This document shows, one piece after another, positions 12,701-26,222 of a DNA stretch of 60,000 bases. Source of the stretch: Bugula neritina. Taxonomy: Eukaryota; Bryozoa; Gymnolaemata; Cheilostomatida; Bugulidae. Where the stretch lies: NCBI GenBank assembly GCA_964035545.1, contig OZ037765.1:25620504-25680503 (forward strand). Direction: 5' to 3'. Both the position numbers and the translations under genes were made by a program. Every line of letters begins with the position of its first letter. Position 1 is the first letter of the stretch. Under the pieces are notes generated by a model. That model worked only from the letters and a program-made list of their open reading frames with translations, did no database searches and had not been told where the DNA came from.

Positions 12701-15700
12701 TAAATCACATCATGTGGTGGAGAAATGACTACGATTATTGTTTAAAAACTGATTTAAGGAGTTATCTTTCCAAAAATTCAGTTATATCACAGAACAGGTT
12801 AATTGAAGAGCGAATTGTTTACTTGTAAACTAGCAAATGTTGCTAGTTTACAAGAACCAGTATGGCAAACGATAAAATTTGCAAAAAGTGGTCCAATATG
12901 AAAATTGTAAAATTTCAGTTCAAATAAAAAGGTGCATAGCTCATCTAGTGTTCCAATGTGTCATTAACCATCACACGCTAAGAGTAAAATCTCTCCAACT
13001 ATAACAGGTAAAATGTTGGTTTGTATACAGATATAAACGAGACAATTACAAATCAAATAAACCAAATGATGGGTGGTGAAAACTTGGTCATGCAGGTTAG
13101 AAGAAATCTCAAGCATAAACAAGCCATGAAACACTGAGCATGCGAAGGAGCTTTGAGAATAAACATCAACTTGATGTATCTAACAACACCAGACACCTCA
13201 AACTATGCTGGAGAAAGTAGGCGACAGAAAAACATTTAGAATTGAATTGTACTCATCAAAACTCACTTACCCGACCAACTGTTGTCCGAAGCCCGTGCCG
13301 ATTCCTGGATGTCTGAGAAGGGTTTGCACCATGTGATTGAAATGCGGTAGCTCGAGACCTGCTAACTGGCTGCTCGGCCAAATGAGTAGGAATCTTGTTT
13401 CTCACAGAATGAGACCGGTGCTTAGATGAAAGGCTCTTGGGGGGCCTTGGAGGAGGTGAGTCATTGGAGATTATTCTATGAATAGTCATGGCAGGTGTTA
13501 GCAGTTTCGTTACACACAACTGTCTATATGTATAAATATATAAATTTAAAAGGTGGACCTTATGTACAATTTCAACTATATGGTTAGAAAATTAATTGTA
13601 GCTTTTTTAGTAAACAAACTATTTACAGTCAACTTTTTAGTTGGTGAAACTAATAGGTTCAGATGGGTCATGATGTTGAATATGTAAACAAAGTGATTAA
13701 GAAGTGATATCAATAAACTAAAATCTATTTTTACACTTGACAACCTCTCCATTTCAACATGCTTTTCAAAGTTTAGAGGTCTCAACATAATTTTCTTTCA
13801 AACAATTCAGACTAAGATTTGGCAAATTTAATTTAATTTCAACTCTATTATTGTTATTATCAATAGTAATAGTGACACTGTAACGTTCTCATTATCAAAT
13901 TTTGTCTTAGCATAGACTGAGTCACACACAGGTGTGAAGCCTAGCCCAGCTATAACCTAGCAATTAAAAGCTCAGCTACTACTTCAACCTAATGTTACTG
14001 TATGTATATACAACAGCTGTGAGACATGAGCAGTTACATAGCAAAAGAGAGATCAACCACCTAATATAAACAGTGTCACAATATCTGTATAATACAAACC
14101 TCAACAAAATATCATAAACATGGTAATATACCAGTAGCATAAGCTATAGTATAAACTATACAAGTTGTTCAAACATTGCCAATAGTAAGCCATCAACTGC
14201 GTTTAACTAAATAAAATTATAAGTAGAGAAAACAAGTGCTATAAAGCATAAGAACACTCACAACTATTTGATTTGGTGCTGTTAAGATACCTGAGAAAGT
14301 TTGATGGTAGTTTGCCGAGCATTGGTATGACGAGACCATTCCACTCAGTGTCATATCTGGTCTGTGGGGTGTTGTAGAGGATGGGCGTAGCATTGGTCAC
14401 CTTAGGGGGCTGCTTCTTCCGTTTCAAAGAGCCCTCCCTTGGAGGCAGAGCAGGTGTGGCATCACTCACTTGTAATCTTTCAGTAGAAGATCTTAGACTT
14501 CCGGCTGGTTTGGGTGGTAGCAGTGGAGGCTAAATTACAAACAACTCATGATTCACAAAAATAAACATAATTTCATAACAAACTATCATTAAAACAACCT
14601 TTACATGAAAATACTGCGAAAATTGTTTGTTTTTTGTAACTAATCTAAATTTACACCAACAGAACGACAAGGGTTCATCAAATGTACATCATCTTCAGTA
14701 TGTAATGGCAGAGACATAATGGAGACAAGATGTACAGTACACTTGGCATATTATTAGATACAAACTCTAATCATTTAGTTTATTTTTCTATAGAGATAAG
14801 CATCAGATAGTCATTCACTGTTATAAATTTACTGTGCCTCATGCTATATACTCTATACTCTATACAAAGCATGGACTGTGAGCTTTTGTTATAGCTATAT
14901 AGTATAATTAAAACTGTAATTATTAACAATTATTACAACAATAAATATATAACACAGTATTTACTGATGAGGAGAGGTTAGCAGCAGGCTTAGCCTCAGT
15001 GTCTACATTCATAGTGAGGAGCTGGTCGATAGTGTCATCTACAGCCCCGCCATTAGCTCTCAGAACAGACTCTATCAACTCAACATCTAAACCAGGGAAC
15101 ATGGTCCGGAAATCATCCATTGCCTGTATTTATAATAGTGACTAAAATAATATATTTGTACATTATTACTACAATTATTATACAAATAGAGGATGCTGTG
15201 AAGTTGAGTAATCACCTCTGCAGTTCATTTCCGGCATAACGTAACACTAATAAGTGTATGCTGGGTGATATACTATACATGATATGAATAACTATTTACA
15301 TTAAATTAGTTTCAATATAAAACACCAAAATAACATCATGGAAAGAACTATAAACTATGAAATGTTCAACTAATCTATCTACAAGTTGATTAAAAAAACT
15401 AAAAAGCTCAAATACTAGTCATTTAATAAAATTGGGAATAATAGGTTTGGTTGGTAGAGCATGTAACAGAATTTGTGACAGGGTGAAAAAACACTCAAGT
15501 TTTATAAACATAGATGTTCACATTTTATACAGAAATAAAATTTACAAAACGTTGTAAAATGCTATTATAAATCTCTATTAATTACCTTTGGACAACAGTT
15601 TTGAACATAAAAATGCAAATTGCTTTCAACACCAATAAATGTTTTCCATTATATGCTATAAGAATAGCTGCTTTTTTGCTGGTAGTTGGAAGATAACACT

Positions 15701-16202
15701 TTGACTCTTGCATTTTAAATATAAGCAAATATAGAGGCTACCCTTTAAGTGGGACCACCTAATAGCTATTGTGTCCTATTGAAAACAATTTCAATCTTGC
15801 ATGGCTTTCACAAAATAGTTGAGTTAGTTAGTTTACTAAGCTAGTCATAGCTCCAACTAGGAGATGGGCAAATCAATATAATCAGAATTAGAGTTTATAC
15901 TGACTCAACTAGGAATCATACAAATATTTTATCTCACAAAACCAGCATTCAAACTTTGTGTTGCAATCAATTATCAATATTAAACTTTGTTTATTGTCAT
16001 TAGCTAAACCACAAATGGTATATATATACATACAGCTTCAAAATCTAGCTGACCGGGATTTCGTTTGCTTCGTTTCTCCTCAGCAATCTCAAGAGCTGGG
16101 GGTGCTGCACTGTGTATTCGCATATTTTGTTCAATAGGAGAACTGAATCCCGCCATTTCTACTGTTTCTCCAAGTCTAGCTTTATTGAGACTTTGAAACA
16201 AT
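9784..16202 (-). CDS. CUEDC1: CUE domain-containing protein 1
   Basis: Minus-strand exons, in transcript order: 16034-16202, 14965-15123, 14262-14529, about 13271-13519, 12173-12300, 11459-11544, 11182-11340, 10852-10989, 10524-10726 and 9784-9864 (stop TAG). The CUE domain lies in exon 2 (MDDFRTMFPGLD, then VLRANGGAVDDTIDQLL), nearly identical in layout to human CUEDC1; CUE domains bind ubiquitin. Later blocks also match: LPSNFLRYL, YLEDER/LALIMQNEEFLREL (a helical, probably coiled segment), DFRDQLKSMG with KKKFALIAKKF, and an acidic NLLDDNDDED. Between them lie Pro/Ser-rich linkers. The join from 14262-14529 to the next exon does not fit in phase with the best splice sites, so a microexon or other donor is likely. 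The first listed exon begins inside a codon, so the start lies upstream (candidate at 18611-18618) or at the internal Met at about 16158. Confidence 0.88.
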
Positions 16203-17640
16203 CTATGAATCAACAAATAACATGTTTGAATAAAATTAGGGTAATGGTAATATGTTACCATAGTAACAAATAGCTACAAGAAAAAGTGTAACAAGTAGCA
16301 GTGAAAGTTGCTGTATTATTCATGATACTCTGAATAAAATGTTATGAGTTCTCATATTCCTAAAGGAAAAGAAACGAATATACTATACCACAAAACTGAT
16401 ATTTATACAATGAAGTGCTACATGTTGGTGAAATGACATAATTCTTAAAACAGTTTCATTTTTACTAACAAAAAAACCTAGGAGTAGTTCAACATAATAT
16501 TTCTAGCTGAGAACTGAAAAAAAGTATCCAGGTTATTAAATTTACTAAATAGTAAATACCAATTAAATAACTTCAACAAAAACATTTAATACACATTGAC
16601 TATATATATACAAAAGTTACCATTCAGTATTATTTCAGAAATCAGTTAATATGTCTTTGTAAACAATTTAATATTTCAAACTTTCTTTAAATCTATTGAA
16701 AGACCCAATCACTACAGCTATTTTTCCATTTTCAAATAGATGATCTCAATATTTCAAGCAAAGATGGGTTGTGCAAGAAAAAGCTAGTGTAAAGTAAGTA
16801 CGCAGTTTAACCTAACATTTTGGCCCAATTTTTATAGTACAACACAACTTAAACACTACACTAATAACTAAGCCTAAGTCAAAACTAGCATAGCTTACTT
16901 AGTTTTCTAAGTACTTAAATAACAAACTTGACCAGTTCACTGATATGCTAATAATATCTTGTTGATGTATTATGCCTCACAGGTGCAATCAACATAATGA
17001 AAATTACAATTTTAAATTTGGAACATAATCAACAGATGTTTACCATGCCTAAAATTTTTCCAAATCCAACTCTTGAAAATTGACTGCAAAGGCAGTTAAA
17101 GCAGCTCAATCACCATTAGAATCAGCAGAATTTGTATAAATTGCCACCAAAATAAGTTCATACCCAACTTTTCTCTTCTTGTTAACATAGGAGAGTACTA
17201 TGAACCTTAGATGCAATAAACAGCAGCTATAGGTATAAGCCTAAAATTTCTAGCCTTTTCAAGATAATCTGCAGATGTGAATGACTAGAAATTTATTCAG
17301 AACAGTAACAGTCCCAGTTTGAATTTTTCCTGTAATGATATTTTTTTTATATCGATGGCCACTACTAGACTTGATAGGTTATTAACTTTTACATGCTTCC
17401 GGTTACATTACTGTGAACAGTTTATGCTCATAAGAATAAATGCGATACTCATATTCATACTGTCTGTTTCCAGAAGCTTGCTAGTATCAATGCTATCAAA
17501 ATCACTTTCAATGTGACATTGAATATCAATATGAATATTAATATGAGTACAGTATAATATTAATTCTAACGCTCTAGAGTCTAGCCTAAGCCTATTGGCA
17601 TTGCTTATTGGCAAACTACAATGTCAACACAGTTTGAAAA
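16203..17640. other. Probable intron 1 of CUEDC1, nothing else seen
   Basis: AT-rich DNA upstream of the first matched CUEDC1 exon. No open frame with family resemblance on either strand. Confidence 0.5.
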
Positions 17641-18490
17641 GTTTAGTTTATTACTTTACCTATAACTATAAGTATAACTATTAGAGTTCATGATTAAATA
17701 ACTCCCCCCCCCCCTCCCCAACAATCTTTTGCAAGTTGCATATCGATATTCATATTAAATTTTGATTTTCATATATCATATTGATATTCAAAGTGACAAC
17801 CCTTACAATACATTTGCCTCATTAGGCTTAGCTAAGAAATTAATATTCCAAAGTAAAACTAGAACTAAACTAAACGTAAACGTAAGCTTTAATAATAATT
17901 TGATTAATTAAATTCTTTTCAATAACTATTCTGATTCTCTCCTTATTATAATAATTATAATTATATTTATAATCATTACTTAAACTTATACTTATAGTTA
18001 TAGCTATTAGACTTGAAGTGTCACAATTATAAAATAATTATACGTCTTAGTCTAAGATTTGGATTAACTTTAAGTATAAATGTAAAAAGGTAAAACTGAA
18101 AGTAAAACTTACAGTTACAGTTACACCACGTTCAACTTCAAGTTCAAGACTTCGACCCAGTCAGTATCAGTATGGGTATGCGTAACTTCAACTTGGTCTT
18201 ACAGTAACAGTTACTAAGTCACAGAGTGAGAGTTAGATTTACTTTAACTTGAATTCCAACACTAACATTAACACTAACAATATCTTACTCTAAGTCTAAC
18301 AACAGAAAGTGTAAGACCAAGTGACAGTGTGAGTGTAACTCCCATAGGCCATAGGCCATAACATAAAGTTAAACATTAACTCTATGATTGAAACTATGAA
18401 AGACTTTTAGTTTTACTTTAGCTCTAGTCTTGGACGAGATTAAATAAAATGTGATTAACCACTATGACTATTAGTATTAGTCCCACTACT
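17640..18490. repeat. Long cryptic simple-sequence tract
   Basis: About 850 bases of drifting short words (AACTAT, AAGTAT, AACTTC, ACTAAC, GTAAAA) without an exact period. It includes a 14-base C-rich run at about 17703-17717. Part of the same dispersed family as 1-300. Confidence 0.65.
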
Positions 18491-18610
18491 GGGTTTGGCT
18501 AACGCGAACAGTTGACAAAATACGAATGGTAAAGTAATTGAGCATATTGCTATTAGTCCTGGAATAAACCCTGTTTAACCACCGGAAGCTCACCGGATGT
18601 ACAAAGCGAC

Positions 18611-18618
18611 GAGTTCAT
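18611..18618 (-). other. CUEDC1: Candidate first coding exon end of CUEDC1
   Basis: On the minus strand an ATG at 18618-18616 followed by AACTC would, if spliced at GTCGCT to the exon at 16202, give MNSLFQSLN, close to the MTSLFRRSS start of human CUEDC1. The donor is poor; a better donor nearby (GTGAGC) gives the wrong phase. Weak inference, but the surrounding 18.55-18.75 kb is less AT-rich than its flanks, as a promoter region might be. Confidence 0.3.
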
Positions 18619-18619
18619 T

Positions 18620-20237
18620 CTGCTAAATATCTTAGGTCAGCCGCAATTTGAGCCATGTGAGAGCACAACTGCTGCACTGTTAGTTTGTTGGATTCGGAGT
18701 GGAAGAGAAATGGAGTAGGTACTAGAACTAAGAAGCAGTGTCAAGTTGTTGTTAAAACGGAAAAGAGTATATCTTTATAACTATGATTTGGTATAACTAT
18801 AACTCTATCAGTGTCTAAATTAAACCAGTGCCTTTTAACCTTCAGAATGCAAAACCTATTATACTTTACTTTATATAGGCTGGTTCACCTTTTCATGTCC
18901 TTTAATTTTTCTATGTTGCGGAAATTTTAGACAAAAAATCGCATGTTTTAGTTGACCAACAAATAATATTATAGGCCTATATAACTAAACGGGTAAAAGG
19001 TATTGTGACTAAGAAGCTTGTTTGTGGTGACTAATGTTTGTTGATAAAATGGTACATAGTAAGGTAAGGAGATTTGAATAGCTGTTTACAACTGCCTACA
19101 CACTTCTAACTTTTGGTAATATGAATAATATGTTACGTAAATGAGTGGTAACTATTCATGGCATGATGAATTGTGTTTATAATTCTTAGCAAACCATAAC
19201 TCTCATTAGCTTCATCGATATAGGCCATCATTGTAGCCATTGATTAATTTTAAAAGATGTTAATTTGTTTAGGCAGTGTATACATTCTTTGGAAAACTGT
19301 AGTAGTTTTCTTTGGAAAACTGCAAGTAGTATAACTCAAGCCATAGTCATAAAGCATATACATGGAATTATATATATATTTGTAACATTATTGCTTCCAC
19401 ATAAAACGCTTACAACTATCCAATTTAAATTGAGAAATATTGTGTACTTGACCAGTTGGATGAAACTATGTTTTAATAGCCACTGTTACAAAAAAGTATA
19501 TAGATAAGAATTGTACAAAAGATAATAAAAAATTGAATTGCGTAAAGTGTAACTATTTTATGATTGCACAATGCTGTAATGTTACTTTGAATGCCTATAC
19601 TCATGCAGCTAAACTTTAAAATTTGTATAACCAGTATGATATAATCACATTATAATTATAATGAGTACAGTGATGGTAATAAAGAAACAGCATTATACAA
19701 CATGCAGATAGTGAGAACATTATATTATATATTTATGCTTTTTCACAAGTATTTTAGCTATATTATTATTTAGACCTGTACTATGAACATAATATAATAT
19801 ATGTAAAACCTTTTATTATTCTCAAACATAGGATGCAAAGTTAATAATTTATACAGTGATGTTTTCTCAATGTTTAACTACAACACAGACTTTTCATTCT
19901 TTGCACTATCCTGGTTATAAGAATTACCTTCTCCCACCTAACTACTTTTATAACTAGCTTGTAAATATTTTATGGATATGAGGAAAGAATAAAATTGGAG
20001 TACATCCAAGAGAAGACAACTGCATCATGTGAATCACGGAAAGCCACTGTCTTTACACTGAATTGCAGACCACCATTGCATTTCTTATGTCTTTGGAATA
20101 TACTGCAAGGATGCCAAATGTACCACTACAGCAATGTCCATTCTTTGAAGTAAACCTATATGTTTCTTATTGAAAGAAGAAATAACGGCTCATACTATAT
20201 AAGTAAAGTTCGACACAATGCAGGGTCAAGTGACCAG
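18620..20237. other. Spacer between CUEDC1 and FBP1
   Basis: AT-rich DNA with no convincing coding region. The 3' part should hold the FBP1 3' UTR. Confidence 0.5.
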
Positions 20238-23200
20238 TTACTGGGTAATGTTGTGTTTCTTATAGAGTGCTATAATCTCATTCACTTCATCTGCAGATCC
20301 GAGAAACACAGGAGCTCTTTCATGGATTTTTGTTGGCTGTATCTCTAAGATTCTTCCGGAACCAGTAGAGGCCAAACCTCCAGCATTCTCTATGATGAAT
20401 GCCATTGGATTAGCTTCATACAAGAGTCTCAGCTAGAAAAAACAGATACCAGATTTTAATTCCATGATTTATCAAAACTCCAACTTACCAAGGTAGCCTC
20501 TGATAAAGTTTCAACACTGTATAAATAAAATAGTATCTATAGTATTTAATAATGATACACCAATAGGCTTTCTTTCACTATTATGAGAATACAAAGGAGG
20601 TGTAGTAGTATCAACTTCTCTTTTGCCATGCTCAACACTCTAAGCAATATATAAACACTGCATAAGAACCACCATATCTTGATATATTCAATGAAGCAAC
20701 TTGAAGCATGAAGAGCAGACATACCTTTCCTTTTGGAGCGGAAGCAGAAGGGGGATACATAAAGATACCTCCATACACAAGAGTCCTGTGTACATCAGCC
20801 ACCATAGATCCGACGTACCGAGATGAATAGGATTTACCATTCTGCAAAATCACCAGAAGTTGCATTTAAACTTACACAGCAATTTTTCTTGAAATGAAAT
20901 ACTTATACATGTTAAATTTTATAAACCAGCCTTTTCTCAACCCTTTAGCTTACCAACAAAATACCAAGAGTGTCACACAAAGCCAATGCAAAATTAGAAA
21001 TATAATATTGGAGATCCTTGCTTTAATGATTAACAAACCTGAGGGAACTTTTTGTTGTTGACGTATTCTTTAACAGCTTCATTCCAGGTACTGGCGTATC
21101 CCTCATTTAGAGAGTAGATTGACTTGCCTTTGGGAGCCATAGTTATTTTAGGGTGTGTCAGAACAAATTCTCCCAAACTCTACTCAAGAAAATAACCACA
21201 TGACTAACAATAAAGTGGGCATAGACAAGCTCATCAAACAATTTAGCAATAAGAACATCAATGCATGATATATATTAGTATAGTTTAACCTTCATTGTTA
21301 ACAGAGAAATCATGTTCAACATGTTCACATTTATTCAAAGTAAAAATATCTGCATAATTAAAACCTAAACAAATGAACAAAATTCTTCAATGTAGGTATT
21401 GTATAAGTGAGGTGAACTCATATTTGCTTTTCAATTATGAATTTATAGCCCTACCCTACACTGTTACAAAATATTGAATCACGGAAATATGCAATTTCAA
21501 TTAACATGATTTAAATATGAATTGCTGCAAACACAAAAGGAAGTATTAGTCTCAACTGGATTACATTAAAACTCATAGTGCTTTCTTTCCTATGAAAAAT
21601 ATAGTATAATAGGTAAACTATTAGTGCAATTTTTTAGTAAATAATTGGAGATTTAAAAATCAAAATGAATAAAATAGGTAAAATTCACCACATAATATAT
21701 ACGGTTACAAAACTTGAATAAATTTCTGATGTTTGTTGCAAGACCACAATAATTGGATATGCTTCCAATTTCAAAATAGTTATTTCTTTTTTATTGGTTT
21801 GGCCATAAGCTGGTAAATTTTGAGGCAAAATGTAGCTGTGGTTTGTAACCAGAAAGTTCTTAATATTACTTTGAAATAGTAGGAATGATGTTCACTGCAA
21901 GTAAAAAAAACAAGTAATAACATAAGAATGAAAAATGCCAATCTGAGATAGCAATAAACTTTCAATGCTCAGAAAATGGGATATATTTAAGTAGTAATTC
22001 TGTGAGAGTATTTCATAAGTGAAAGCATAGACCAAGATTACATATACAACAATACCACCTAAAATGATTGATTACACAAATACACAAAACAAACAGTTTT
22101 AGGCTAAGTACATACAGGATCTAGCATAAAGCCATGCACTCCAGATTCCTTGCCCAGCGATATAACGACCATAGTAGCACTGCCGTATAGAGCATAGCCT
22201 GCACACACTAGCTCAGTGCCACACTGAAGGGCATCTTTTATACTTGGAGTTTCATTAGATATCTAAACATCAGCAGAAAATATAATAAATCCTACCGTAC
22301 AATAGTTAAAAAGAGAGATCATATAAATACAGATAAGTTGTATATTTTGACCAAGAGTGTCTAATTCAACATTTTTAAAAAATGGTTATAAATTCAGACA
22401 AAATGGTAAGTAAATGCCTCAAAGTATAGCAAAGTTATGTGATAGAATAACATAATTTAAATGAACAACTAAAAGATAATTCTCAAGCTTAAAACTAGTC
22501 ACAGTTTGTTAAAAACTCAACTATAAAAATCAGACAATCGGAGGTCAAGAACCTGAAAACTCACTTCAAATCCTAACTGCATAAAAATGATTGATATAAA
22601 GATATAATAACCAAGTAAATTTCACTGAATTTGAAATTATTTCAACTAATTGAAAAGTACATTAATTGATGGGTGGCCATAAAAAAAATCTAAACAATTT
22701 ATTTTTTTCAACTTATTACACAAACACATCTGCAAGATTATGATTATCATCACCAAGAAAGTTCAGGCTCACTTTTTGTTTAAGCATTCTACAAGTTCAA
22801 ATAACTGTTTTGATAATATTGAGCTATTTATAACTCTAAGAAATAATCTGACTAATGAGTCTAAAACAACATGTACCTTCTAGAAGTTTAATCAATAACT
22901 GTACACATTTAATTTAAAATCGAATGCATTTATTCACAACAGGAAGTAAAGGCAAAAAGTAAAAAACAGTCTCTGCTTACCTTTCTATAAATTCCAAAGA
23001 TGGACCCAATAGATACTAAACAGTCTATATTTGATGAGCCGTCCAAAGGATCAAAAGTGACTATATATTTACCCTGTAAACAGCACACATCTCACATAAC
23101 AGACAATTTTGGACTTCCTGTTTTATTCGAACTACTATCTTGTTATTATAATTCAGCAATGTCCCACATTGAGGATACATTATAGTTGTGATTCAACATA

Positions 23201-24694
23201 TTAGCAAATAAATTTGTAAGGAACTCCATATTGTAATTATGCAATAGACATGTGCCTATTTCCACATACTTTGCTAGCAATATCAAGTTAGCTAATGCAC
23301 TAGAATAGACCTTATGTTGCAATCAGGAATTGAGCAACACTGTGACTTGACAGCGTTCAACTTGATTGCAAGTTACTTGTTTTGAAATGAATCATAATGT
23401 GTGAAAGCTAAATTATAAGGCTATGGCAGAAGGATGTTATGAGAATGTTGCTTCAGACATAATAAGTGTGACAATTTAAAGATTCATTTTGAATCAGAAC
23501 TGCTCATACAAGCAGCATCTTAAAAAACTAAAATAGTCCAACATGGACGCCCTCCTCACCTTGACCTAGCCCAACTCCTAACCTTGACCTACAAACCTGC
23601 TGTTCAGTCTCAACTTCTATCACATCTTCATTTTCCTCTGAGACCATAAGGCAGGTTGAGTATGAAGACTTCAGCATATTTATAAAGCAGTCATTAGCCA
23701 GAACATCCAGTTTCTTGACCTCCTCACCTTGGACATTGGTAGTCCCTTGAAATCCATACCTGCCATAACAGCAGAGCAGTTACACAACACAATTACATTA
23801 TAGCATTTTAAACTCATAAGAGATGTTACAAAAATCTCCAATACAGTTTCAATGTAAGAAAACAGCTGAAGTACATTTTTTTTTCTATTTCGAAGTAAAA
23901 CAAATATTTAGGGTCATAATCAAACGTTTTAAAAAAATTTACCTTCAACTGCTAGATAAACTATGCAAAAACTAACAAAATTTAATAAAAATGATAAAAA
24001 ATATATCAGAACTTAACACTTTCATACATTCAGACATATCATCTAATCTAGATAAGCCTCAAGTTTCATAAAGTAAGCAAATAAGTGAAGAGCTTTGTAA
24101 TAAAATTTGTGCATAGTCATATTTTAATGAGACATAAACATTTGAGAGCTTTGATTAACAAATGCTATAAAGGTCAATATAATTAATTGATAAGCAAATA
24201 ATATGCTTAAAAGTTTACACCTAAATATGAGTATATTACACTAATCACTCTCTTCAGTGGTGTACTTAACATAACAAACAACTTGGATTATGAAAAAAAA
24301 GGCATGGAATATAATATAAAAGAGGAAGTTCTTTTCTAGTACAGTTATAAATATATAGATAGCCTTGTAATACATATTTGCAAGACTGACATACACATGC
24401 ATTTTCTAGTTTCAACTTAAACAACAAAACATTTTTTTTTAAATATTGTGGCATAAACAGTTTAAATGTAAATTGCTAGAAAAATTTTGTCAAATATATT
24501 GTGTTTAGAGAAATCATAAGTTGCACTTACAGATTAGCAATGCCAGCCCGTCTTACAGCTGTCTGCACAGCTTTAACTGCTGTCAGAAGAGACTGCAAAA
24601 GCATAGTCAGATCTCCAGTGGCATGAGGGTGTTTCTTCTGCTCTTCCAACACAAAGCGTGTCAGAGTCATGCAATTCGTATCTATTCCGGCCAT
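20238..24694 (-). CDS. FBP1: Fructose-1,6-bisphosphatase 1
   Basis: Seven minus-strand exons, in order 24531-24694, 23597-23759, 22981-23073, 22116-22262, 21039-21179, 20725-20841 and 20238-20432, join in frame to 339 residues, matching human FBP1 (338). The enzyme hydrolyses fructose 1,6-bisphosphate to fructose 6-phosphate, the committed cytosolic step of gluconeogenesis. Visible signatures: the N-terminal [10 protein letters not shown], the metal-binding VSEENED, the family motif [21 protein letters not shown], a substrate-binding [17 protein letters not shown] and the C-terminal [15 protein letters not shown]. All key acidic metal ligands are present, so it should be active. The N-terminal residues that form the AMP site are shorter than in mammals by a few residues. 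Its introns hold only AT-rich unique sequence as far as I can see. Confidence 0.97.
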
Positions 24695-25189
24695 AATGAG
24701 CAGGGAGCTGTTGGACTATGCTCAACACAAATACTACAATATCATAACAATTGTTTTTCTAAAATTGCTGTTAAACTTACTAGAATGCAGAGTTACTAAA
24801 CTTTGAATCATGGTGAGGATTGAGTAATTGAATGTCACCATAATCTTAAAGCTATAATTTAATAATAGACATATTATAATAATAATAGATGGCTATTTAT
24901 CAAGCAAAACTACTACTAACACCACCAGCTTTGCTTCCCTTACAACTAACTAATTTTATTTTCTCTCCAATAATATACATATACAGCCTCCCAACTGCAA
25001 GTTAGAATAAATCACAACTCGCAAGCTACAAAAATTCTATTAGATAAACTAGTATTTTAACAATGGTAAATATTTGCACAATAATTATAATAACAAAAAT
25101 ATAAATACCTATAAAATCTCATTGGTAGACATAAATGGTAAATGTTTAAAAATGTATTACCATTATGCTTACCATCACTATAATTTGTT

Positions 25190-25800
25190 AATTATTGTCA
25201 CTACTAGCAATAATATTACTAATACTATTAGTACAGATGACTTTATCTAGTTATTGTACTACAGAAGCTTAATACCAAATAGCAATAGGCTATTTTACAC
25301 TTAGAACTATACCTAAGTGTATGATAGTTACTACTTTAAGAATCAAAGTAAGATTAAAATCAATAACTATAAGTGAATATAAATATCAATATTCATATGA
25401 AATGATTATCATTATGAAATGAATATGAATTTCACTATCACTATGAGTATGAGTATTACTCCGACTAGAACAGTGAACTTATTGTTATACTAAGTCTAAT
25501 AGTAATACTCAAAGTATTAGTAATAAATAAATATTTATAATAATATGAATATCAGTATCACCATTAGTAATTTATAATAATAATAAACTAAACAGTAAAG
25601 CAATAACAATAAATCATTAAATGAATAATATCAATATAAATATAGCGGTTATAATTATATATTTATATTATTATTATATGATAATAGTGATTACATTTAT
25701 ATAATGCTAATACTTATACTAATAGTAATAGTAATACTAATACTAAAAGTAAAACTAAATTAAATAACCTTGGAAGTTTTATTGAAAATAACTTTTAGTT
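25190..25800. repeat. Cryptic simple-sequence tract (ATAATA / ACTAAT / ATGAAT words)
   Basis: Drifting short words such as AATATGAATATC and TAATAGTAATAC over about 600 bases. Same family as elsewhere in the window. Confidence 0.65.
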
Positions 25801-26092
25801 TCACCACTGGGACATATTATTATTAGTATTATTAGAGCTGTGAGTTGATAATGATATTGATATTATAAGTCGACGAATCCAATAGTAATTTTAGGTTTAA
25901 TATATATATATATAACTATTGAATTTGATAGTAGAGTGCAGAGATTCAGCTAATCAACTTCAGCACTCCAAGCAAGAACAGCCACCTGGCATGATGATGA
26001 AAATTCTGCAGTGGTTTTATTGGACGTTGAAGCCACACCCACTATAAGGCATAATTTTGATTGAATAACACGACGCGGCTTCAAGTTGAGTA

Positions 26093-26222
26093 TTGCTAGG
26101 AACAGCACCGGGTTAGGGGTGATTAAGTGCAGTATTTGCTTACACATTGTTATCCAAACTCTAAAATATATTTTTCAAAACACTGCACGCAATCACCTCC
26201 AACTTGGTGTTGTTTCAAGCGA
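26093..26222. mobile_element. Short inverted-repeat element (MITE), copy 1
   Basis: The left end TTGCTAGGAACAGCACC and the reverse complement of the right end (TCGCTTGAAACAACACC) match each other and the ends of a second element at 37341-37505. The two copies share internal blocks, notably GATTRAGTRCAGTATTTG near the left end. The left flank is TA and the right flank TT, consistent with a decayed TA duplication of a Tc1/mariner-like element. No coding capacity. Confidence 0.7.
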
